The notes under the pieces are model-generated. The model did not search any database. It was not told the origin of the DNA and was given only the letters and a program-made list of their open reading frames with translations. This document shows, piece by piece, positions 7,901-14,700 of a stretch of DNA of 21,796 nt (its first letter is position 1; the number at the start of each line of letters is the position of its first letter). The DNA is from a virus. The stretch is from positions 1 through 21,796 of the IMG/VR virus record IMGVR_UViG_3300017598_000362; one strand, written 5' to 3'. The position numbers were made by a program, and so were the translations under genes.

Positions 7901-8265
7901 ATAATAATTCAGTTGCTAATGCTGCAAATGTTTATGTAGCATCAGATGGGGCACTATTAAGATCAACCTCTTCGATAAAAATAAAGAAACAAATTAAAGA
8001 TTATATTGACCCTAACTTTGCTTTACAATTTATTCCTGTTTCCTTCACAAGTAAACAAGACAATACAAAACATATTGGTTTTATAGCTGAGTGGATGGAT
8101 AAAGTAGATCCAAGATTCGCAACTAATCAAGAGGAAGAAGGCTTAATGGGATTAGATATGAATGCTATTGTATCTGCATTAACAGCTACAGTTCAAGAAC
8201 AACAAAGAGAGATAGAACAATTGAAGTCAGATATAAAGGCAATTAAACAATATTTAAATTTATAA
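4939..8265 (+). CDS. Tail fibre with YadA-like repeats and S74 chaperone
   Basis: This is the receptor-binding fibre of the virion. The order of parts is as follows. An N-terminal attachment region (1-95) contains DRDAIPVWQRYPNMQIDIL. Next come HWDNITNAPSTFV and GTIIGTLADQTDLNNAL (100-132), a shaft motif seen in many Bacteroidota phage fibres, and EGDHKHSQLYQP (158-169). A duplicated 'RIENTATTSY' module occurs at 292-348 and 558-612. A run of YadA-like left-handed roll repeats (646-800; NIGIG, ILIGYYAG, NVAIGYRAG, IFIGTYSG) suggests a trimer. Two 'VGIG...P' elements lie near 837 and 907. The C-terminal ~100 residues are an S74 intramolecular chaperone with SSIKIK (Ser1011, Lys1016), HIGFIAEWMD and a coiled-coil end. 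S74 domains fold the trimer and cut themselves off just before the serine, predicting a mature fibre of ~1010 aa. It sits between small tail genes and the lysis cassette. Confidence 0.9.
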   Translation: MATQGHIPISSNFDRRSPIPVDPSLYRDDIADRDAIPVWQRYPNMQIDILGSNVSYKLILGTVDMDLANNANWVEIFNTLDPSDYYTKINLQTSGESEVHWDNITNAPSTFVATWGTIIGTLADQTDLNNALGNKEDVFAKNTGFNLPLGVIANTVAEGDHKHSQLYQPDGTNPFVYTDNAGNLFVDGDIIQSGVGYETHVEQVWSALDLIITRDGAVAGLGAGEYTGIQATLYDGVNDGQLVFDNGGVARVGDIGSLQPIATREETPTDGYYAQWSTANQRFETVAISANRIENTATTSYVEYGNSGTDTFLTSVSTSSGGAGDLFRMYNGLSGLLFSINDEGAVLFKHSLNSNDTTIDGNNITLRGIAAVGNYIYGDGGAYFRLPVGNGRAYHQVYPKTSTEEILRFSSSTGVNYQGSSVHHNKYTMYGATIPMLRWRHPLDNSHSDFVDGLHIGSDYHHNSFPMGATYIYSADSREAAAAYDAQSIHLIPGKILGLSTGVDGAVVIGASDRATPIYFIDNTTIIGKDGSNNLFFTDAVTGTKTLAELAAGSIGRRIENTATTSYLEYSDSGGDAFLTAVTTLTGDDEVFGITNGSADKIFKMNAQGSFFNDGFRAFAYHPVQHSIYIGDRKLTDPLLTGASRNIGIGEGTFTDLSTGDDNILIGYYAGTNMSTSTHNVAIGSYAMTSMVASSDNNVAIGYRAGYSAIGDGIISIGAFAERGGNSTISIGYYAGYGSTGANNIHIGANTGAVSGYTGTRNIFIGTYSGGAMGSGFDNVFIGSYSGRYETGSNTFMVSGLSAAEQVDEATARTKALIYGIFDPTTTSQTIRFNANVGIGVAPGGAPLTLKAQAEDETVFRINEVNSNARAFEIGFSGTNSPFIHFKRRYSDIAYDVMTFDRTNGYVGIGTTSPDYPLHVLRAGGSGTAAFMSGSGYNVDTYYGHGTTYQWRLGTSSVADFRLRDEVAGATRLLIVQATAKTHMIGVYNNSVANAANVYVASDGALLRSTSSIKIKKQIKDYIDPNFALQFIPVSFTSKQDNTKHIGFIAEWMDKVDPRFATNQEEEGLMGLDMNAIVSALTATVQEQQREIEQLKSDIKAIKQYLNL
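5812..5982 (+). repeat. Fibre module repeat, copy 1
   Basis: Residues 292-348 of the fibre: RIENTATTSYVEYGNSG followed by DLF...NG...LF.IN..G...F. It matches copy 2 at 6610-6774 in protein sequence, but the DNA differs at many synonymous positions, so the duplication is old and is not a recent recombination product. It probably forms a beta domain of the fibre shaft. Confidence 0.8.
6610..6774 (+). repeat. Fibre module repeat, copy 2
   Basis: Residues 558-612 of the fibre: RIENTATTSYLEYSDSG followed by VF...NG...IFKMN..G.FF, aligned to copy 1 with two residues fewer. The two copies start 798 bases apart. It leads directly into the YadA-like repeat region. Confidence 0.8.
6874..7338 (+). repeat. 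YadA-like left-handed roll repeats in the fibre
   Basis: At least seven degenerate repeats of about 14-30 residues share the core N-[IV]-x-I-G-x-x-[AS]-G. Examples are NIGIGEGTF, NILIGYYAG, NVAIGSYAM, NVAIGYRAG, TISIGYYAG, NIHIGANTG, NIFIGTYSG and NVFIGSYSG. Such repeats form the trimeric left-handed beta-roll of YadA-type adhesin heads. They suggest a trimeric, surface-binding segment and a likely site of length variation between related phages. Confidence 0.82.
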
Positions 8266-8269
8266 TACA

Positions 8270-8623
8270 ATGGCAAAAATTATATATGATAGCTGGGCAG
8301 TACCATTAGGATATGTAGGTATAACATTATGGCCTTTTGGGATTCATATAGCATTATCGGAAGAAGAGTATATTAGGAAGTATGGAAGAGAAAGGCTAAA
8401 TAATACTATTAATCATGAAAGGATTCATATAGCTCAACAAAAAGAATTACTTGGTATATTCTTTTATATTTTGTATGTTTTAATTTGGGTAGTATGGTTA
8501 TTTAGGTACGGTAAAAAAGCTTATCGAAATTTACCTTTTGAGAAAGAAGCTTATGAAAATGCAGGAAATTCTGAGTATCTAAAAACTCGTAAGTTATTCA
8601 GTTGGATTAAATACTTTAAATAA
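8270..8623 (+). CDS. Small membrane protein with HExxH motif (putative metallopeptidase)
   Basis: This 117-aa protein carries INHERIHIAQQKELL with a perfect zincin motif, H49-E50-x-x-H53. A hydrophobic segment follows (62-78, IFFYILYVLIWVVWLF), then the conserved-looking FEKEAYENA (90-98). Glu91 or Glu93 there could be the third zinc ligand, as in gluzincins. Similar small 'NHExIHxxQQ...FExEAY' proteins are common in Bacteroidota genomes and phages but have no assigned function I can name. It begins four bases after the fibre stop and ends four bases before the holin-like gene, so a role in lysis or envelope processing is the natural guess. It is far shorter than known phage endopeptidases and has no separate cell-wall-binding domain, so peptidoglycan cleavage is uncertain. 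Cleavage of a membrane or virion protein is an alternative. Confidence 0.75.
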   Translation: MAKIIYDSWAVPLGYVGITLWPFGIHIALSEEEYIRKYGRERLNNTINHERIHIAQQKELLGIFFYILYVLIWVVWLFRYGKKAYRNLPFEKEAYENAGNSEYLKTRKLFSWIKYFK

Positions 8624-8627
8624 AGTT

Positions 8628-9095
8628 ATGCATAAATTGACATACGTTTTATTGATTATTTCTATTGACTGGTTGTTAAAACTTGGACAGTATTTTGAGA
8701 CTTATATATTCCACGATTGGGGATTTATTAAATACTTAGGTATTCTTATTGTAGTAGATACTTTAATAGGAATATATAAAGCCAAAAAACAAAAAAAGTT
8801 CAGTTGGAAAAAACTTGGAAAGTTACAGGATAAATTAATTACCTATATTAGTATATTAGTATTAGTTCATGTCATAACCTCTTTTACTGTAGAGGATAAA
8901 GTAGTAACACTATTTCATTGGATACGTCTTGGTGCCTTATCTGGCATTATGGCTAAAGAAGCTGTATCTATTTTAAAAAATTTAGCCGCTGTAAATAAAT
9001 CTTTTATACCTATATGGATACTGAAAAAATTAGAGGCTTTTGATAAATCAGGAAAATTTGATGACGAAGAACCTAAAAATGACACAGATGATTAA
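8628..9095 (+). CDS. Holin-like membrane protein (Phage_holin_4-like)
   Basis: This 155-aa protein has three or four hydrophobic segments: ~5-20, ~32-50 (YLGILIVVDTLIGIYKAKK), ~68-86 (LITYISILVLVHVITSF) and a weaker helix at ~95-118. The 'VVDTxxGIxKAxKxKKxSWKKLG' stretch after the second helix resembles the Cph1/TcdE-type holin family (Pfam Phage_holin_4), whose members have a D-T-x-x-G element and a basic loop there. The C-terminus is charged and acidic (KFDDEEPKNDTDD), as in many holins. Holins assemble in the inner membrane and open it at the programmed time. Its neighbours are an upstream HExxH membrane protein and two downstream coiled-coil membrane proteins, making a lysis cassette. The stop overlaps the next start (ATGATTAA). 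Confidence 0.72.
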   Translation: MHKLTYVLLIISIDWLLKLGQYFETYIFHDWGFIKYLGILIVVDTLIGIYKAKKQKKFSWKKLGKLQDKLITYISILVLVHVITSFTVEDKVVTLFHWIRLGALSGIMAKEAVSILKNLAAVNKSFIPIWILKKLEAFDKSGKFDDEEPKNDTDD

Positions 9096-9438
9096 AACAG
9101 TTAAGTTCTATAAAAGACGTACCTATGCATTATTTACTATTTTAATGTTAGTAATAGGGTATTACGTAAAGACTGATATTGTTAATTTAGTACAACATAG
9201 AAAACAACAAGATACTATTAGTATACGGGATTTAACTATTAAAGAATTAAACTATAAAATTTTAGAAAGTTACGAACAACTAAACTATAAAGAAAAAGAA
9301 ATTGAAATCTTAAAAATCAATGTTGAACTTTTAAAAGACGCAGTACGTGAAAAAAGGAGTTTTAATAATAGTAATATTATTGACACTAAGTCAATCCATA
9401 CGGACTCAACAGGTAACGTTATTAAAATCGGGGAATGA
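9088..9438 (+). CDS. Membrane-anchored coiled-coil protein, possible i-spanin-like (Rz-like)
   Basis: The frame is open upstream (TTG at 9040, ATGs at 9061 and 9079). I prefer the ATG at 9088 because it overlaps the holin stop as ATGATTAA, exactly the overlap used at 11730, and because the product then begins with a clean basic-hydrophobic anchor. That gives 116 aa: KFYKRR, one membrane helix (about 12-27, YALFTILMLVIGYYV), then a long charged helix with heptad-like spacing (about 39-85) and a polar tail. The N-in single-helix anchor followed by a periplasmic coiled coil is the plan of inner-membrane spanins such as lambda Rz. Its 3' end overlaps the next gene by 92 bases in another frame, as spanin pairs often do. 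There is no sequence match I recognise, so the role is inferred from topology and location. Confidence 0.6.
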   Translation: MIKTVKFYKRRTYALFTILMLVIGYYVKTDIVNLVQHRKQQDTISIRDLTIKELNYKILESYEQLNYKEKEIEILKINVELLKDAVREKRSFNNSNIIDTKSIHTDSTGNVIKIGE

Positions 9439-9784
9439 TACAATAGCAGTATTACCGTTAAAAGCCATAAGGAATATTAATTCTCAATTAAAAGAGGCGA
9501 GAGTTATAAAGGCTGAGTCTATTGTGTTAAAGAAAAAACTAGTATATTCAAATATTACACTACAAGAAAAAGAAAGTATAATACTCAAACAGCAAAGAGA
9601 AATAGTCTTAAAAGACTCTATAATAAATATACAAAGTATAAAGATTAAACGTCAAGGATGGGATTGGTTAAGAGCTGAAAATAAGTACGAGAGAGAAAAG
9701 AAAAAAGTCATTAAATTTAAAAGGTTTTTTATAGGTAGTTTAGTTTTATCTACAGGAATTATAACTTTAATCTTAATCAAATGA
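9347..9784 (+). CDS. Signal-peptide coiled-coil protein with C-terminal membrane anchor
   Basis: It starts at GTG (9347), chosen because it yields a clear signal-like N-terminus, MKKGVLIIVILLTLSQS (1-17). A long charged helical region follows (about 40-120, e.g. LQEKESIILKQQREIVLKDS), then a C-terminal hydrophobic helix (RFFIGSLVLSTGIITLILIK, ~126-145). The protein contains no cysteine, so it cannot be a lipoprotein. A signal at one end and a membrane anchor at the other resemble the plan of unimolecular spanins, except that those are outer-membrane lipoproteins at the N-terminus. It could be a variant spanin, a partner of the preceding coiled-coil protein, or an unrelated virion or membrane factor. 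It overlaps the previous gene by 92 bases in a different frame. A 75-base gap follows to the ATG I prefer for the next gene. Confidence 0.6.
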   Translation: MKKGVLIIVILLTLSQSIRTQQVTLLKSGNDTIAVLPLKAIRNINSQLKEARVIKAESIVLKKKLVYSNITLQEKESIILKQQREIVLKDSIINIQSIKIKRQGWDWLRAENKYEREKKKVIKFKRFFIGSLVLSTGIITLILIK

Positions 9785-9788
9785 TTAC

Positions 9789-9817
9789 TTTACATTATCT
9801 ATATCTTGTCTTATACT
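9789..9817 (+). promoter_or_regulatory. Putative sigma70-like promoter before the neck genes
   Basis: TTTACA (9789-9794) and TATACT (9812-9817) are separated by exactly 17 bases. This gives 5/6 matches to each of the classical -35 and -10 hexamers. They lie in the 75-base gap between the lysis cassette and the neck block, with 42 bases from the -10 to the ATG at 9860. Bacteroidota promoters normally use TTTG/TAnnTTTG, and no such element is present here. In such AT-rich DNA a chance match is possible. Confidence 0.35.
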
Positions 9818-9859
9818 ATAAAAGGAAAAGTATTAGTAAAAACTTAATTGAACTATAAC

Positions 9860-10507
9860 ATGAAAAAGGATAGATTAATTTATGATGTAAGAGAGGCAGT
9901 CAGAGCTTATAGTAATGATGCTAAGCTTACTAATGCTTATGTGTTACATAAAATAGATGTTGTAAGAGCTAAATACATTCGACAGCATCAACGTAAAAAT
10001 CCTGGTGAGTCTAAATTAGGATTTACGCAAACTTTATTAATGGCTACAGAACTTGTGGATAGTTCATATTTATCTACTGTCACTGTTGGTACGACTTTGT
10101 TACGTACAGTAAAGGCTTTACCTACTATTATAGGTAAAACTTTTTTAAAAGATGTAGTTGTACGTCCTGTAGATAGAATAGTTGAAGAAATAGAATATAT
10201 GGATAAAGTCAGGGCTATAGTTGCTACTATTCCTAAGCTTATTTTTGCATATTTGGATGATGATATGCATATGTATTTCGTACAAAGACAAGATTCTATA
10301 TATAAATTTTTACAAAATGTAGCTATTAGTGTTATACTAGAAACACCTGAAGATATAGTTTCTATTAATGAGCTTGACACGGATTTAGTTGAATACCCTA
10401 TAACTGAAGCTATGTGGGCATTAATGAAACCTGAAGTATTAGAGTATATGTATAAAATTATGCAAATACCGGTTGATCAGTTAGACGATAATCAAACACA
10501 ACAATAA
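9860..10507 (+). CDS. crAss-like neck/ring structural protein (215 aa)
   Basis: The start is taken at the ATG at 9860; a TTG at 9848 would add four residues (MNYN) with no family support. The N-terminus reads IYDVREAVRAYSNDAKLTNA, then VVRAKYIRQHQRKN (33-46). This 'xxVRExLRAYSDDSxLTxxYxLxxIxxxRAKYxRQ' opening is one I recognise from a protein conserved across crAss-like phages, always located shortly before the ring-1 and muzzle genes. The remainder is predicted alpha/beta, with no membrane segment or enzyme motif. It is probably a component of the portal-tail neck (a ring protein, perhaps that called ring protein 2 in the crAss001 virion), though the exact ring is an inference from gene order. 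Confidence 0.75.
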   Translation: MKKDRLIYDVREAVRAYSNDAKLTNAYVLHKIDVVRAKYIRQHQRKNPGESKLGFTQTLLMATELVDSSYLSTVTVGTTLLRTVKALPTIIGKTFLKDVVVRPVDRIVEEIEYMDKVRAIVATIPKLIFAYLDDDMHMYFVQRQDSIYKFLQNVAISVILETPEDIVSINELDTDLVEYPITEAMWALMKPEVLEYMYKIMQIPVDQLDDNQTQQ

Positions 10508-10522
10508 TTTAAACGGCAGAAA

Positions 10523-11041
10523 ATGGGAATTAAACAAGGAACAAGAAGAACAAGTAAAACAGCTATGCGACTTGAAACCGTATATAAAAGTTTTATACGG
10601 GCTTCAGATAAGAATAAGAAAGATCTAAAGAACCAAACTATGTATACAAATATACTTGTTACTTTGTTTAATAAGATATTTCATTATATTATCCATGAAG
10701 GATATGAATTTACGTATAGAAAACTAGGTACTTTTTCTTGTATAAAGTATTTTCCTTCAGTAAGAGAAACAAAAACAGGATATTTAGTATCTAATAAACC
10801 TGTAGATTTTGCTGCAACTTCCAGGAAAAGAAAAGAAACTGGAAATAGTAAATTATACGTATATTATGATAATTCCAGAACAGGTGGTTATATTTATAAA
10901 GTAATTTGGGATAAATCTCGGACAGCGTTTCTTAATATGACTTATTATAGATTTGCATTACAAAGAAACCTTAGAAAACTTTTATCCGAAGCTGCAGTAT
11001 CTGGAGAAGCAATGGCAAGACATGTTGACTTTAAAGTTTAG
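10523..11041 (+). CDS. Basic conserved crAss-like structural-block protein (172 aa)
   Basis: This Lys/Arg-rich protein starts with GIKQGTRRTSKTAMRLE and has a helical first third. A GYEFTYRKLGTFSCIKY segment (60-76) resembles the 'GxxxxLGxRLGxxxIxK' hairpin of this crAss-like family. The C-terminal motif is GGYIYKVIWDKSRTAFLN (121-138), then YYRFALQRNLRKLL, a 'GYxYxxxWDKxxxxxxNxxxYxFxxxRxxRKLL' signature found in the same genomic slot in other crAss-like phages. The slot between the AYSND and ring-1 proteins has in some crAss-like genomes been annotated as IHF-like DNA-binding protein, but I see no clear HU/IHF fold signature. The basic charge would suit contact with DNA or with the portal. 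It ends in TAG, and the next ATG follows after three bases. Confidence 0.68.
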   Translation: MGIKQGTRRTSKTAMRLETVYKSFIRASDKNKKDLKNQTMYTNILVTLFNKIFHYIIHEGYEFTYRKLGTFSCIKYFPSVRETKTGYLVSNKPVDFAATSRKRKETGNSKLYVYYDNSRTGGYIYKVIWDKSRTAFLNMTYYRFALQRNLRKLLSEAAVSGEAMARHVDFKV

Positions 11042-11044
11042 ATT

Positions 11045-11737
11045 ATGATAACAATAAATGATATTATGTACCGTGTGTACCGGAATCCTTTACTACAGAA
11101 TGTACGTAAAGTTGATATTGTAGAGGATATTAAATCAGTATTGAAATTACTGAATGTGCCAGTACATTTGGAAGAAAAACGCATTGTAATTAATGTACAA
11201 GAGTATCGTGCTATATTACCAAAGGACTTACATCAGGTTAAACATGTTATAGCTATGAATGTTGGGGGATACCAGAGAAGACTTAGACATTCTTCAGATA
11301 TAAGAGTAGAACATCAAGGGGAGTTTAGGGATAAAATAGTTTCTACTGCTACTTATAAAGTAGTTCCTGGTTGGTTATACACTGATTTTAAATCTGGTGA
11401 TGTAGAAGTTATTTATACCGGTTTTACTTTAGATCCTGATGGTTATCCACTTATTCCAGATGATGAATCCTTATTACTTGCTATAATAGCTTTTGTAAAA
11501 GTAAATTATTTTACTACTTTAGTAGAAATGGGGCATATGGCTATGGGTATTTTAGAAAGAGCAGAGCAACAGTATAACTGGTATATGGGGCAAGCTTCTA
11601 ACTCTTTAGATATGCCTACGTCTGAAGAAACTGAATCATTATTTAATGCTTTAATTAGACTTATACCTGATAGAGATTCTTTTGAAACTAATGATAAATT
11701 TAGAAGTAATAAAGAAATACTAAAAAATCATGATTAA
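11045..11737 (+). CDS. Ring protein 1-like neck/tail adaptor
   Basis: The opening TINDIMYRVYRNPLLQNV (3-20), LKLLNVPVHLEEK (33-45), and the strand INVQEYRAILPKDLHQVKHV (49-68) match the crAss-like family annotated as ring protein 1 or tail tubular protein. It is related in position to P22 gp4-like adaptors below the portal. The C-terminal half has the expected helical region (IPDDESLLLAIIAFVKVNYF, then a helix with ERAEQQYNWYMGQ) and a polar tail. It is 230 aa, close to what I expect for the family. The gene overlaps the muzzle gene by eight bases (ATGATTAA), so the two are probably translated together. The product would form the dodecameric ring joining the head-side neck to the muzzle. Confidence 0.82.
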   Translation: MITINDIMYRVYRNPLLQNVRKVDIVEDIKSVLKLLNVPVHLEEKRIVINVQEYRAILPKDLHQVKHVIAMNVGGYQRRLRHSSDIRVEHQGEFRDKIVSTATYKVVPGWLYTDFKSGDVEVIYTGFTLDPDGYPLIPDDESLLLAIIAFVKVNYFTTLVEMGHMAMGILERAEQQYNWYMGQASNSLDMPTSEETESLFNALIRLIPDRDSFETNDKFRSNKEILKNHD

Positions 11738-14700
11738 ACGTGAGAGATATACTGCGACTCATTTAGATACTGATAGTGCTCCGGATAAAAGGGACAATAC
11801 TTCTTATTTTGCAGCTTTTAATTTAGAAGTTGTAAATAACGGAAGAACCTTATCTATAAATCCAACCAAAACTAAAGGTATTTTTGAATCAGGAGGACCG
11901 ACTTATCTTAATACAATAGTCGGACATGTTGTAGTAAACGATCTTCTTTATTTATTTGAATACAGAGGGTTTGGTACTTATCGTGATATTATCCATAAAG
12001 TTACTAAAACAGGAAATATTACTGAAATAGTTAAATCCGATTGGGGTTGGTCTGATGCTACTCAGTTAGATGTTGTAGGTAATAGAGAAAATGAAGACAT
12101 TATTAAAGTATATTGGGCGGATGGAACAAACCAATTACGAACTTTAAACTTAGTTGATCCGGATTTATATGATGGAATGAATGCAGATATTGTATTACCT
12201 GTGGAATTAAGTAAACCAACTGCAGAAATAATTCAAGGTGGTAATTTGATAGCAGGAAAAGTACAATATGCTTATTCTTTATTTAACTTACATGGAATAG
12301 AAAGTGTAGTTAGTGCATTATCAGCACCATTATCTATATCACTTAACATGGAAGGTGGGGAAAGTGCAGAAGTGATGCCTTTATCTGCAGAAGTTGATAT
12401 AACAGGTATAGACACCACTTTTGAGTATATACGTGTATATTCTATACACTATCAGGAAGTAAATCAAGTTCCTAAAATAACTCTTATCTATGAGACACAA
12501 ATAACAGGTACTACCTTAACAGTTATAGATGACGGTAACTTATTTATCAGTGAATTAAGTTCAGAGCAGTTTAAGTTTTTAGGAGGGGTAGTGTTAAAAC
12601 CAACAACTATAGCTATTAAAGATAATAGGTTATTTGCAGCAAATTATCAAACAACTAATTTTGATATACCTCATACTTCACAAATGGATTCCAGGGTATT
12701 TAGTTATGATAACGGTACTCCAGAATTTGGTATAAAACAAGCAGGAGGAAGTGAAGAAAAGTATGTTAATCCTGCAGCACTTTGGGTAGCTGATCCTGAT
12801 GGTGTACATGATGCTATAAACTACGATTATGATATATATAAATATCAAAGTAATGGCGCTACTCCAGGAGCTGAGGGAACTAACTTTAAATTAGGTTTTA
12901 ATACAACTACTACTGTAGATAAAGATACTCGTTCTCTTAAACAAGGAGAAATATACAGAATAGGTGTAGTATACAGGGATCAATACAATAGGGCTACGCC
13001 GGTAAAGTGGATGTGTGATCTAAAGATCCCTTATTATACTCCTGGAACAGCTGTATTTATAGATTGTCAGTTTAATAACGCTTCAGTATTTTATACACTT
13101 GGAGTAAGGTCTTTTCAACTTGTTATAGTTAAAAGAGAACCAAAAGACCGTTCAGTATCTTCACCAGGATTTATAGTTCCCGGGGCTACATTTGAATGGA
13201 GTGATAGTAGTGAACCAGCTACTGGATATACTCATCCATATTATACTTTAAAAAGATTATTTGATTTTGCAACTACAGCTAACGGAGGTTATCTTTTAAA
13301 TGATTATACTCCATCTTATGACTATGATACTCCTGCAGGGTATGTAGTTGCTGAACCGATTAAAAATGATGATATACAGTTTTTTTATTCTTCAGATACC
13401 GTTTTTGACATAGAAAATATGTATCCAGTTTCTCAAGCACATATATTAGGTACAGCAAGAACAGGTATTCCTTTTATAGCTGGAGAAACAAAAATCAGCT
13501 ATTTTAAGGACGGAGGACCAGATAATACCTTGGTAGTTTCAACAGGATTACAGTACCAATTATATAACTCATTGGTACCTGACATGCCGGATTTTCTCAT
13601 GTATCATAGTGCTGTAGCTTCTCCTACTTCTTTATTTACTTTTGAAGTTACTATGTTTCATAAGTATCTCCAATATGAAGTAATGAATCCAACAGATTAT
13701 CTTGTTAATGACAAAAAAAGCTTAACTGACAGTACACCTTTAAAAAGATTAGAGTCCGATGTTGGAAATAAAGTATCTAATATTCTTACTATTAAAGATG
13801 CTTTATTCAGAGATTCTGGAAATGAAAGAAATACAAGTATTGATATGGGTTTTGCAGGTTGTATGGTTTTATTTTTTGAGCATTCTGATTGGCATGTAAG
13901 TAGTGGGGGTGGTGGAGACTATTCTATATTTAAACCTGTAGGAACTATAACTACTACAATACACCTACCTTTGATAGAATTATTAAGAACTATAACTAAT
14001 CAATATGGAGGATCTACCTATGAAGATAAAAATAGAAATAATTATCTATTAAATGGCCCGGTAGTAAAAACTTCTAATGGTGGAGGTGGTGTTGGTGTAA
14101 GTAATATTGAATTAGGGGATGTTTATATTGGCCCTTTAATTGTTAATAGAGTAGACGGATTAAACACACAAAAACAGGCTTATTGGAATAATTATGAGTA
14201 TGTGTCTATAGGTAATGTAGAACATAATGTAGATATTTATTCCAGAAATGATGATATGTATGAGTGGTATCAAGGTTTAGATGTTAGTACTCTATATGGA
14301 TTATTTAGATTAGAAGATAACCATAAACTTTTAGGAGCTTATAACCAACAAAATGAATTAATATTAGGTATATCAAAACCTGCAACTTTTAGTACAGTAG
14401 AGAATTTTGAAGCAAGTATTATAGCGAGTAAACAAAAGTTTCCGAATGAAGTAATTGATTCTTGGACAGATTTCTTGGTAAATGAAACCATAGATCTTAT
14501 AGGTACTTATGGATCTATTACTAAACTATATAATTTCACTAATGAAATATTTTCTTTTCAAGAGCGTGCTGTCTCTGCTATAACTATTAATCCAAGAATA
14601 CAAATACAAGCAGATGATGGTATCGGTGTTGAATTAGGAACAGGTACAATATTGTATAATTATAAATATCTTACTACCAAATCCGGAACTAGTGATATGT

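Noticed and set aside
9040-9087. Earlier starts (TTG 9040, ATG 9061, ATG 9079) for the coiled-coil protein at 9088
   Set aside because: They would overlap the holin gene more deeply and add a polar leader before the membrane anchor. The ATGATTAA overlap at 9088 matches another gene junction in the window. The ATG at 9061 remains possible.
9785-9859. tRNA or small RNA gene in the gap after the lysis cassette
   Set aside because: No cloverleaf arms, T-loop consensus or stable hairpin could be traced in these 75 bases.
9988-10380. 130-aa open frame on the minus strand opposite the AYSND protein
   Set aside because: It is Ser/Ile/Thr-rich with no domain, and antisense to a gene with a recognised crAss-like signature.
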